Source of the DNA: Acidobacteriota bacterium
GTDB taxonomy: Bacteria; Acidobacteriota; Polarisedimenticolia; J045
Reading direction: 5' to 3'
Assembly: GCA_020350085.1 (NCBI GenBank)
Contig: CP070706.1
Span: forward strand, 2,642,548 to 2,659,805
DNA: 17,258 bases
Shown here: in pieces, positions 1-6,898 of the stretch
Layout: every line of letters begins with the position of its first letter
Position numbering within the stretch: the first letter of the stretch is position 1
The notes under the pieces: generated by a model
Databases searched by the model: none
What the model saw: the letters and a program-made list of their open reading frames with translations, nothing else
What the model was told of the DNA's origin: nothing
Translations under genes and position numbers: made by a program

Positions 1-978
1 ATCCTTCGGGCCGACTCCGGCGTCCTGCATCGCTTGTCGGCAGGGCGCGAGCGTCCTCTCGACGAGGTCAGCGACGAGGGCCTCGAGCTTCGCCCGCGTC
101 AGCGTCAGGACCAGATGCTTCGGCCCGCTCGCGTCCGCTGTGATGAAAGGCAGGTTGATCTCCGTCTGGAGCGTGGTCGACAGCTCGCACTTGGCCTTCT
201 CGGCGGCTTCCTTGAGCCGCTGCAGAGCCATACGGTCCTTTCGGAGGTCTATCCCGTGCTCCTTCTTGAATTCGTCGCCGATCCAGTCGATCACGCACTG
301 GTCGAAATCGTCACCACCCAGGTGAGTGTCGCCGTTCGTCGCCTTGACCTCGAAGACCCCTTCGCCGATCTCCAGGATCGAGATGTCGAACGTCCCGCCG
401 CCGAAATCGAAGACGGCGATCTTCTCGGTCGCTTTCTTGTCGAGCCCGTAGGCCAGCGATGCGGCGGTCGGCTCGTTGACCAGACGCTCCACCTTGAGAC
501 CGGCGATCTGCCCGGCATCCTTGGTCGCCTGGCGCTGAGCGTCGTTGAAGTAGGCGGGCACGGTGATCACCGCGCGCTCCACCTCGTGACCGAGGTAGTC
601 CTCGGCGTCCTTCTTCAGCTTCTGCAGCACCATGGCTGCGATTTCGGGCGGTGAGTAGAGGTTCCCGTCGATCTTGAAGCGTGCGTCGCCGTTCGGCGCC
701 TCGATGACTTCGTAGGGGACGCGAGCAGCTTCGGCGGTGACCTCGCCGAACTTGCGGCCCGTGAAGCGCTTGGTGGAAAACACGGTTCGCGTCGGATTGG
801 TCACGGCCTGGCGCTTCGCAACCTGTCCGACGAGCCGCTCTTCCTTGTCAGTGAACGCCACGACGGAGGGGGTCGTCCGCCCTCCTTCCGCGTTCTGAAT
901 GACCGTCGGCTTTTCGCCTTCCATCACGGCGACGACCGAGTTTGTCGTGCCGAGGTCGATCCCAATGATCTTGCCCAT
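1..978 (-). CDS. dnaK: Molecular chaperone DnaK (Hsp70), N-terminal part, cut by window edge
   Basis: ATP-dependent Hsp70 chaperone of the cytosol, working with DnaJ and GrpE in protein folding and heat-shock recovery. The ATG lies at 976-978 and 326 codons stay open to base 1, so only the ATPase domain is present. Diagnostic blocks are the phosphate-1 motif GIDLGTTNS at residues 6-14, the VITVPAYFNDAQRQAT block, and the phosphate-2 motif FDFGGGTFD followed by DISILEIGEG. The start is supported by the family-typical MGKIIGID N-terminus and a GGAGG Shine-Dalgarno 9 nt upstream, which is buried in a hairpin (separate entry). The gene lies 62 bp downstream of a DUF4388 gene on the same strand. 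No grpE, hrcA or dnaJ is visible in the window. The substrate-binding domain is outside it. Identity is certain. Confidence 0.98.
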   Translation of the reverse strand, partial: MGKIIGIDLGTTNSVVAVMEGEKPTVIQNAEGGRTTPSVVAFTDKEERLVGQVAKRQAVTNPTRTVFSTKRFTGRKFGEVTAEAARVPYEVIEAPNGDARFKIDGNLYSPPEIAAMVLQKLKKDAEDYLGHEVERAVITVPAYFNDAQRQATKDAGQIAGLKVERLVNEPTAASLAYGLDKKATEKIAVFDFGGGTFDISILEIGEGVFEVKATNGDTHLGGDDFDQCVIDWIGDEFKKEHGIDLRKDRMALQRLKEAAEKAKCELSTTLQTEINLPFITADASGPKHLVLTLTRAKLEALVADLVERTLAPCRQAMQDAGVGPKD

Positions 979-988
979 GAAAGAAGTC

Positions 989-1014
989 CTCCCGGCGGCT
1001 GCGAGCCGCGGGAG
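989..1014 (-). promoter_or_regulatory. Hairpin covering the dnaK Shine-Dalgarno
   Basis: In the dnaK leader an 11-bp stem with a 3-nt loop (1001-1003) and a single bulged base (994) pairs 989-1000 with 1004-1014. The start-proximal arm contains four of the five bases of the GGAGG Shine-Dalgarno (988-992). Such pairing could limit ribosome access, in the manner of an RNA thermometer. The stem is very GC-rich, so it may be too stable to melt at moderate temperature. The pairing is seen in the sequence; the regulatory role is inferred. Confidence 0.4.
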
Positions 1015-1039
1015 TCACCTAAGATCGGCGAGTAGGATC

Positions 1040-1072
1040 GTCAAGCGCCCGTTAAGCGCCCGTTAAGCGCCC
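1040..1072. repeat. Three tandem 11-bp repeats upstream of dnaK
   Basis: Three consecutive 11-bp units, GTYAAGCGCCC on the plus strand, at 1040-1050, 1051-1061 and 1062-1072. The last two are identical and the first has one change (C for T). They encode the last residues of the DUF4388 protein and include its stop codon. On the minus strand each unit ends in CTTAAC or CTTGAC, and the dnaK-proximal one supplies a TTGACG element (1039-1044) resembling a sigma70 -35 box. The 11-bp period is about one helical turn, which would suit an operator, but replication slippage is an equally simple origin. Confidence 0.6.
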
Positions 1073-2414
1073 CTCGGGCGCTCGACGGGGCCGACGGCGA
1101 GCCGCGCGCCGGCTCAGGCCGCTCCCAGCGGCGGAAGTCACGCTCGCGAGCCTGCGGCGGCCGATCAGAGGTCGAGGCTCGCTCAGCGACGCGGTAGCCG
1201 GTCGGGCTGACCTCGTAACGGTACGGTCGGCCCCAGGGATCCACGATCAGCGAGCGCGGGATCAGCTCACGCTGGACCAGCTGCTCGAGCCGGCTTGGCC
1301 AGGTCCCGCGATCGAGGTAGTACAGCCGCAGCGCCTGCTCGAGCCGGTTGAGCCGGGCGCTACTGATCGTGGTCCGCAGCCGGTCGAGACCGGCCGTTTC
1401 GGCCAACCACGACGAGGGCGCCGCCGTTCCGGGCAGCGCGAGCGGCGCGTTGCCCGGTGAGACCGCCCGCCACAGCACCTGGAGCGCCGAGGCAGCGCCG
1501 AGCACGACGAGCAAGGCCAGCACCACGCCAGCCAGCCGCGCGACGGCCTCCGATCCCATCAGCCGCGGTGTGCGTCGCGAGACGCGCTCGCGGTGCTCCG
1601 GCACCGGCTCGAGCAGGTTCAGCTCGACCAGTCGTGCCATCGTCTTGAAGGCCTCGAACGAGCCCAGCTCCGAAAGGTCGGCCACCTCGCTCGCCGGGCG
1701 CTGACCATCGACCCAGCGCAGAACCGCGTGCTCGCCGGCGCTGAGTCTGGGCGTCTGGGACTTGTCCGCTTCGCCCAACGGGTCGCGCGGGATCAGTCCG
1801 AAGTCGATGTCCTGCTCGTAAATCGACCCTTCGGCCTCGGGCGATTGCCCGGCACTGGCCAGCATCTGCGCCGCCTCGGCCGTCTGTCGCAGAACGACCT
1901 CGCGCGAGGGCAGCACGCGCTCGATCATCGGCCACTCGTCGATCATCCGGGCACCTTCCATCAGCAGGTGCTCTGCGGGGATCGGGTTGATGAACTCGCG
2001 GTCCCACTCGACGAGCCGGTCGGGGCGGAAATCGTAATCTCCGCTGCGCCAGCGAAGCGTGTCGAACACGGTTTCGGTCATTTGCAGCTCGAGCTGGCGG
2101 CGGATCGCCTCCGGATCGACCCAGCCCTGCTCGACCAACACGTGACCGAGACGGCGCAATGTCTCCTTCTGGATCCGCAGCGCCTCGTCCAACCTCGCCT
2201 CCGTCAGACGACCGACCTTGACGAGCAAGCTCCCGAGCCGGTGCTCTGCGGTGCGGGTAGACGATTCCGCCGCCACCACCCTGCCGTTGTCGAAGCCGAT
2301 GACGACGCGCTGATCCTCGCGCTCGAGGATCAGACTGCCGCTCTTTCGCTGCAGGCCGATCAGCTGCAGGATGTCGGTCAGCGAAAAGTCGCCGAGTGTG
2401 CCTCGCAGAGCCAT
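1041..2414 (-). CDS. DUF4388 (PatA-like N-terminal) protein with membrane anchor and GspG-like C-terminal segment
   Basis: 457 aa. Residues 1-130 match the DUF4388/PatA N-terminal family: MALRGTLGDFSLTDILQLIG, then SGSLIL and the paired segments GSLLVKVGRLTEARLDEAL and GHVLVEQGWVDPEAI, ending in MTETVFDTLRWRSGDYDFRP. The family is found in deltaproteobacterial signalling and motility proteins, where it is thought to mediate protein interactions. Residues about 289-311 form one strong transmembrane helix. Beyond it, residues 353-408 (LEQALRLYYLDRGTWPSRLEQLV, then VDPWGRPYRYEVSPTGYRV) resemble the globular part of type II secretion pseudopilin GspG, without the prepilin GFTLIE leader. The domain after the helix is probably extracytoplasmic. 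ATG at 2414 lies 4 nt after the stop of the TPR gene, implying translational coupling. Function is unknown. Confidence 0.88.
   Translation of the reverse strand: MALRGTLGDFSLTDILQLIGLQRKSGSLILEREDQRVVIGFDNGRVVAAESSTRTAEHRLGSLLVKVGRLTEARLDEALRIQKETLRRLGHVLVEQGWVDPEAIRRQLELQMTETVFDTLRWRSGDYDFRPDRLVEWDREFINPIPAEHLLMEGARMIDEWPMIERVLPSREVVLRQTAEAAQMLASAGQSPEAEGSIYEQDIDFGLIPRDPLGEADKSQTPRLSAGEHAVLRWVDGQRPASEVADLSELGSFEAFKTMARLVELNLLEPVPEHRERVSRRTPRLMGSEAVARLAGVVLALLVVLGAASALQVLWRAVSPGNAPLALPGTAAPSSWLAETAGLDRLRTTISSARLNRLEQALRLYYLDRGTWPSRLEQLVQRELIPRSLIVDPWGRPYRYEVSPTGYRVAERASTSDRPPQARERDFRRWERPEPARGSPSAPSSARGALNGRLTGA
1066..1082 (-). terminator. Hairpin at the 3' end of the DUF4388 gene
   Basis: Perfect 7-bp inverted repeat AGCGCCC / GGGCGCT with a 3-nt loop, located in the last codons of the DUF4388 gene and overlapping the third 11-bp repeat. 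It could terminate or attenuate transcription of the three-gene operon before dnaK. No U-tract follows, so an intrinsic terminator is uncertain. Confidence 0.3.
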
Positions 2415-2418
2415 GAGG

Positions 2419-4344
2419 CTAGCCCCCCGGCCGCCGCGCCACGGCGCGCGGGCGGAAGCGCGGAAGCTGGGCCGTGACCCAAAACAGCGCTGCCAGGATC
2501 CAGTACAGCACCCCGGGCGGCCACGGGGTGACGGGACTCGGACCGGGCAGCAGACGCTCCGGCAGCAAGGAGCCTGCCAGCAGCGTGCCCCACACGAGCG
2601 CCATCAGAGCCCCGAACCAGACCCGGCCCTCGTGTACGAGGGCCAGCCCGGGCCACAGCAGATGCGTCCAGGCGCGGCCTCGGCTCAACCGGCGAAAGTA
2701 GCGATCGACGCGGCGCGCTTGCGTCTCGCGCGCTTCGGGCGCGAGGCCCTCGCGCCGCGTCAGCAGATGGTTGCACGGCGTGCAGGTCTCGGACGCGGAG
2801 TCGCCCGCGCAGCGCCGGCAGTACCCGCGACCGCAGGTCGTGCAGCGCTGGCCATCGAATCCGCTCACCCGCACCCGCAACACGGCCGCGGTGATCAGCG
2901 CGAGCAGCGCCCCGATCGTCAGCGCGTTGGCCGGCCTGAGAGCGGCCCGAAATCCAGGAGCGACCTCTTCCGCCACGACGCGCCAGGCCACCTCTCGCAC
3001 CTGGACCTCGGGATCTGCGATGCCGTCCTCGGGAACCGACCGTTCCAGATCATCCAGGCGACTCGCCGCCTGCTCCCGAGCCTGGCGCAACAACTGCTCG
3101 GCCTCCTCGAAGTCGAACGCCGCCAGCCGCACTCGCGCCAGATTGAACATCGCGATCAGGTTGTCGGGCTCGATCTCGAGCGCCTCGCGGTACCGCGCCC
3201 CGGCCGGCTCCTTTTTGTCGACGCGGAAGAAGACGTTGCCCAGCATGACCCGCAGCCGCGCATCGGACGGGGCCAAGTCGATCGCCTCTCGAAACAGCGC
3301 CACGGCACGCTCGGGATAGCGCGAGGCGACCATCCGCGCCTGCAGCAGCTTCCACAGCGGCTCGTCAGGGTGCTGCTCGCTGAGCTCCTGCAAGCGGAGG
3401 ATCAGATCTGGTCTGAACGATCCTTCTGCCGCGTCCACGGCCACTCGCGCCCGCGGCGAGGCGGCCGCGTTGGCCAGCGCCCAGAGAGCGCCCGCAGCCG
3501 GCGTCGCGAGCGCGATGACGAGCAACCAGGCGTAAAGCAGTCGACGCGGCGGCTTGTCGAGCACGGGCACGAGCATCACCGGCAGGATCAGCAGCGCCCA
3601 CGGCCCGATCACCACGAGTCCCACCGGCGCCAGCAACGCCGCCCAGCCCGCGGTCGCACGCCACCGCGGGTGCCAATGCGCCGGGAGCCTCTCCTCGACG
3701 GCATGCGCCCAGGCCGGCCCGTGGCGCAGCAGCAGCGCGATCAGGGCCAAGATCCCGGTCACCAGCGACGAGATCAGCGCGCAGAAGCCGAGGTTGACGA
3801 GATCAACGTAGCGGGACCAAAACGCACCCCACCGCGCCAGAAGCGCACGGCCGCTGAGCCGCATGACCTCGCTCAGCGCGCTGCCGGCCGCAAGACGTGC
3901 GCGCGCCTCGAGCCACCAGGCCGCGGCTTGGTATCCGTCGAGTTCGTGTCCAAGTCGATAGGACTCCACCGCTGCACTGAGGTTGCCGGCTTTCTCTGCT
4001 CTCCAGCCTTCGAGCACGGCCGCGTCGGCCATCGTCGGCAGTCGTTCGATCCCCTCGTCACGAAGAAACTCGCGTAGCTCCAGAGCCGCGCGAGCGGCGC
4101 CGGCGCGGTCTCCCTGCTCGAGCAGCTGCTTGCGTTGATTCCACCGCCCCTCGACCTGCTCCAGAATCACGCGCGCGACGACATCGCCCGCGTCGGCACC
4201 CACGCTCGGACGAGCGAGCTGGAGCGCGGATGTGACCTGCGCTGCCGCGCCACCGATCGTGGCCAGCACGCCGATCAGGAGGCCGACGGTGGCCCCGCAC
4301 GCGGCGTCCACCGCGAAGATCCTGTTCCTTCGTCGGATGCTCAT
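2419..4344 (-). CDS. Polytopic TPR membrane protein with C-terminal Cys-rich zinc-ribbon-like motif
   Basis: 641 aa. An Arg-rich start (MSIRRRNR) leads into a hydrophobic helix at about 12-36. A helical TPR-like stretch follows (65-165), then membrane helices near 180-207, 230-262 and 268-293, canonical TPR repeats at about 312-425 (for example SRYPERAVALFREAIDLAPSD and REALEIEPDNLIAMFNLARV), and another helix at 473-492. Next comes a cysteine cluster: CTTCGRGYCRRC at 501-512 and CTPC at 521-524, so six Cys as CxxC...CxxC...CxxC. Two or more hydrophobic helices (562-594, 611-627) complete it. This TPR-membrane-Cys arrangement recurs in deltaproteobacterial genomes without an assigned function. 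The ATG overlaps the stop of the DUF1844 gene (ATGA), and the DUF4388 gene starts 4 nt after its own stop, so the three are probably one operon. A scaffold in an envelope complex is plausible but inferred. Confidence 0.85.
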   Translation of the reverse strand: MSIRRRNRIFAVDAACGATVGLLIGVLATIGGAAAQVTSALQLARPSVGADAGDVVARVILEQVEGRWNQRKQLLEQGDRAGAARAALELREFLRDEGIERLPTMADAAVLEGWRAEKAGNLSAAVESYRLGHELDGYQAAAWWLEARARLAAGSALSEVMRLSGRALLARWGAFWSRYVDLVNLGFCALISSLVTGILALIALLLRHGPAWAHAVEERLPAHWHPRWRATAGWAALLAPVGLVVIGPWALLILPVMLVPVLDKPPRRLLYAWLLVIALATPAAGALWALANAAASPRARVAVDAAEGSFRPDLILRLQELSEQHPDEPLWKLLQARMVASRYPERAVALFREAIDLAPSDARLRVMLGNVFFRVDKKEPAGARYREALEIEPDNLIAMFNLARVRLAAFDFEEAEQLLRQAREQAASRLDDLERSVPEDGIADPEVQVREVAWRVVAEEVAPGFRAALRPANALTIGALLALITAAVLRVRVSGFDGQRCTTCGRGYCRRCAGDSASETCTPCNHLLTRREGLAPEARETQARRVDRYFRRLSRGRAWTHLLWPGLALVHEGRVWFGALMALVWGTLLAGSLLPERLLPGPSPVTPWPPGVLYWILAALFWVTAQLPRFRPRAVARRPGG

Positions 4345-4820
4345 CTACGCTCGCGCCGTCGCTGGACCTCGACATACTGCATCTTGAGCTCGAAAAGCGC
4401 CTCGTCCAGAAGGCGGGTCTCCTGGTCCGTCCGGTTGCCCTCGGTTCGCTCTCGCAGCAGCTCCAAGATCTCGATCGCCCCGCTCGCCGTCGGCAGGCTG
4501 ACAGCAGCCTCGCCGGTTTCTGGGTGCGGGACGATGCCGAGTCCGTTCAGACCCATCAGCAGGAACGGGCGCACGAGATCGGCAAAACCGATCGGCAGCG
4601 GGGGCTCCTTCGACTCGTCGTGGCCGCGCAGCACGCCCCCGCCGGGCAGCTCGACGTCGCCAGAGGTATGGTCCGGGTCATCGCTCGAACTGGGGACCGG
4701 GCCATCGGGTCGGCGCGTATCGCCCGTCTGAGGATCGAACCTGCGTCGATCCTCGACCCGAAATCCCTCTCCGGCAGACGACGCCCCGTCTTCTTTACGC
4801 TGCTTATCGTTGTCGCTCAT
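4341..4820 (-). CDS. DUF1844 domain-containing protein
   Basis: 159 aa, starting at ATG 4818-4820 with GGAG 9 nt upstream. The first 80 residues are hydrophilic, charged and low in complexity (MSDNDKQRKEDGASSAGEG), probably disordered. The remainder is the DUF1844 core: LPIGFADLVRPFLLMGLNGLG, then HPETGEAAVSLPTASGAIEILELL, then ERTEGNRTDQETRLLDEAL and FELKMQYVEV. DUF1844 is a small family common in deltaproteobacteria, planctomycetes and acidobacteria, with no established function. It is the first gene of the presumed operon with the TPR/zinc-ribbon and DUF4388 genes, and its TGA overlaps the next ATG. The same frame stays open upstream to 5297, but that extension is antisense to mazG and has no family similarity, so it was excluded. 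Confidence 0.88.
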   Translation of the reverse strand: MSDNDKQRKEDGASSAGEGFRVEDRRRFDPQTGDTRRPDGPVPSSSDDPDHTSGDVELPGGGVLRGHDESKEPPLPIGFADLVRPFLLMGLNGLGIVPHPETGEAAVSLPTASGAIEILELLRERTEGNRTDQETRLLDEALFELKMQYVEVQRRRERR

Positions 4821-4984
4821 CGGGCTGCGCTCCGCGAGATCCCGCCCGGATCGGTGCGAATGTAGGTTCTGCGGCAGAATAGCATCCACGCGGAAGTACG
4901 ATCCAGATCGTCGCGGCGGTTCGCGAACGTCTGCGAAGCTGCTTCCTGCACACGCTTTCTTGCCACACGCGCCGGAGCCAGAAG

Positions 4985-5785
4985 ATGCACGTCGTCGATC
5001 GCTTGGTCCAGCTGATGGCACGCCTGCGAGCGCCGGACGGCTGCGCCTGGGACCGGGAGCAGACGCCTCAGACGCTGCGCAGCTTCTTGCTCGAAGAAGC
5101 CTACGAGCTGGCCGAAGCGATCGATCGCGACGACTGGCCGGCACTTCGCGAAGAACTGGGCGACCTGCTGCTTCAAATCGTTTTCCTCTCGCAGATCGCC
5201 AGCGAACGAGATGCGTTCTGCTTCGCCGATGTCGCACAGGGGCTCGCCGACAAGCTCGTACGGCGACACCCTCATGTGTTTGGCGACGTCGAGGCACAAA
5301 CGGCCCGCGAGGCTTGGCAGCAATGGGAGCAGGTCAAGAGGCTCGAGAACGAGTCCGTCGCATCCGACGGGTTCCGATCGCGTCTAGGCGGGATTCCACG
5401 CGCCCTGCCGGCGCTGCTCAAAGCGCACCGGCTCGCCGACAAGGCCGCGCGCGCAGGAATTCGATGGCCCTCCGCGAGGGCGTTGCTCGGCAAGATCCGC
5501 GACGAAATCGACGAGCTCGAGCGGGCGTTCGAAGACGAGCAGCAGCCTCGACGACGGGAAGAGGAGCTGGGAGACCTCTTGTTCGCCGCCGCGAGCTTTG
5601 CGCGCCATGTCGGCATCGACCCCGAAGCGGCGCTGCAGGCCGCCAACGCGAAGTTCGCGCGTCGCTTCGTCGAAGTCGAGCGCGCGGCCGGTCGGCCTCT
5701 GGAGACGTTCGACGCCGAGCAGCTCGACCGGCTGTGGCAGGCCGCCAAGCGCGTCCCCGCCGATCCGACGCGTCCCGACGAGTAA
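4985..5785 (+). CDS. mazG: Nucleoside triphosphate pyrophosphohydrolase MazG
   Basis: 266 aa, the size of full-length two-domain MazG. It hydrolyses (d)NTPs to NMP and pyrophosphate and is linked to nucleotide-pool cleaning and stringent-response modulation. The N-terminal all-alpha NTP-PPase domain starts HVVDRLVQLMARLRAPDGCAWD, the usual MazG opening with the CPWD-like motif as CAWD. Metal-binding acidic clusters are LLEEAYELAEAI (35-46) and REELGDLLLQIVF (55-67). The second domain repeats the pattern with EIDELE (174-179) and EEELGDLLF (192-200). The usual GFDW motif before the second domain reads GIRW (158-161), with Arg for Asp. ATG 4985 is preceded by GGAG at 7 nt spacing. It is divergent from the DUF1844 operon across a 164-bp gap and convergent with accA. 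Confidence 0.96.
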   Translation: MHVVDRLVQLMARLRAPDGCAWDREQTPQTLRSFLLEEAYELAEAIDRDDWPALREELGDLLLQIVFLSQIASERDAFCFADVAQGLADKLVRRHPHVFGDVEAQTAREAWQQWEQVKRLENESVASDGFRSRLGGIPRALPALLKAHRLADKAARAGIRWPSARALLGKIRDEIDELERAFEDEQQPRRREEELGDLLFAAASFARHVGIDPEAALQAANAKFARRFVEVERAAGRPLETFDAEQLDRLWQAAKRVPADPTRPDE

Positions 5786-5798
5786 CCGCGAGCCCCGA

Positions 5799-5813
5799 CG
5801 AGAGAACATCTCG
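5799..5813. terminator. Small hairpin in the mazG/accA convergent gap
   Basis: CGAGA / TCTCG, a 5-bp stem with a 5-nt loop, starts 14 bp after the mazG stop in the 95-bp space between convergent mazG and accA. An alternative pairing uses CCCGA / TCGGG (5794-5798, 5811-5815). Position suits a terminator, but the stem is short and there is no T-run. Confidence 0.25.
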
Positions 5814-5880
5814 GGCAGGCCGAACGCGGCAAAGAGCGGCATCCTCGGCTGAGAAGGGATGCGTCTGATCGGGTCGAGCG

Positions 5881-6828
5881 TCAAAGCACCTGCGTGAACC
5901 GACCGATGCGGCGGAAGCGCTCGTAGCGGTCGGCGACAAGCTCGTCCGGCCCGAGCCGAGAGAGCTCGCGCAGCTGGCGCTCGACGTGATCCCCCACCGC
6001 CTTGATGGCCGCTTCGGGATCGGAGTGGGCTCCCCCGGGGGGCTCGGCGATGACCTCGTCGATGACGTCCAGGTCGGCCAAATCTCTCGCGGTCAGCCGA
6101 AGCGCTTGCGCGCACTCGGGCGCCTTCGCCGCGTCGCGCCAGAGGATCGACGCACAGCCCTCGGGGCTGATCACCGAGTAGACCGCGAACTCGAGCATGA
6201 TGACGCGGTTGCCGACGCCGATCGCGAGCGCTCCGCCCGAGCCCCCCTCACCGGTGACGGTCACGATGATCGGCACCGTCAGCCGGGCCATCTCGCGCAG
6301 GTTGAACGCGATCGCCTCGGCCTGGCCGCGCTCCTCGGCGTCGATGCCCGGGTAGGCGCCGGGGGTGTCGATGAAACTCAAAACGGGCCGGGAGAACTTT
6401 TCCGCCAGTTGCATCACCCGCAGCGCCTTGCGATATCCCTCCGGGCGCGGCATGCCGAAGTTGCGTTCGATCTTCTCGCGCGTGTGTCGGCCCTTCTGGT
6501 GGCCCACGATCGCCACCGGCCGTCCGCGGAACTCGGCAAACCCGGACACGATCGCTTTGTCGTCCGCGAAGCGTCGATCACCATGCAGCTCGACGAACTC
6601 GCGTGTCAGACCCGCGATGTAGTCCAGGGCGTAGGGCCGGCGCGAGTGACGCGCAACCTGCGTCTTCTGCCAGGCATCGAGCTTGCTGTAGATCTGCCGC
6701 CGCATCCGGGCCAGCTTCGCTCGCAGGCGCTCGATGTCCGGCCGCAGCGACGGGTCGCCGAGAGCGGCGAGTTCCTCGATCTTCTGCTCCAGATCGAGGA
6801 TCGGCTTTTCGAACTCACACTCGACCAC
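5881..6828 (-). CDS. accA: Acetyl-CoA carboxylase carboxyltransferase subunit alpha
   Basis: 315 aa from the chosen GTG start, close to the usual length of about 317. With AccD it forms the carboxyltransferase that moves the carboxyl group from carboxybiotin (on AccB) to acetyl-CoA, making malonyl-CoA for fatty-acid synthesis in the cytosol. The family pattern is complete: FEKPILDLEQKIEEL at the N-terminus, LHGDRRFADDKAIVSGFAE, GHQKG, NFGMPRPEGYRKALRVMQLA, FIDTPGAYPGIDAEERGQAE, VTGEGGSGGALAIGVGNRV and YSVISPEGCASILWRD. The start was set at GTG 6826-6828, 7 nt after AGGAGG; TTG 6829-6831 is a close alternative. The longer open frame to 6981 would overlap xerD and adds no family sequence. It lies 70 bp after xerD and ends the murJ-dtd-xerD-accA cluster. 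No accD is visible. Confidence 0.97.
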   Translation of the reverse strand: MVECEFEKPILDLEQKIEELAALGDPSLRPDIERLRAKLARMRRQIYSKLDAWQKTQVARHSRRPYALDYIAGLTREFVELHGDRRFADDKAIVSGFAEFRGRPVAIVGHQKGRHTREKIERNFGMPRPEGYRKALRVMQLAEKFSRPVLSFIDTPGAYPGIDAEERGQAEAIAFNLREMARLTVPIIVTVTGEGGSGGALAIGVGNRVIMLEFAVYSVISPEGCASILWRDAAKAPECAQALRLTARDLADLDVIDEVIAEPPGGAHSDPEAAIKAVGDHVERQLRELSRLGPDELVADRYERFRRIGRFTQVL

Positions 6829-6898
6829 CAACTCGCCTCCTCTTCGCCTGGCCGGCGCCCCAGTAGGATAGCGCCGATCCCTTGCGCCGGGCGCGCGC

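Noticed and set aside
2371..4077. Plus-strand open frame of 568 codons
   Set aside because: It is antisense to the TPR/zinc-ribbon gene, very rich in Arg, Gln, His and Pro, and matches no family. High GC leaves antisense frames open.
4810..5868. Plus-strand open frame of 352 codons overlapping mazG in another frame
   Set aside because: Arg/Ala-rich shadow; mazG in the other frame carries all expected motifs.
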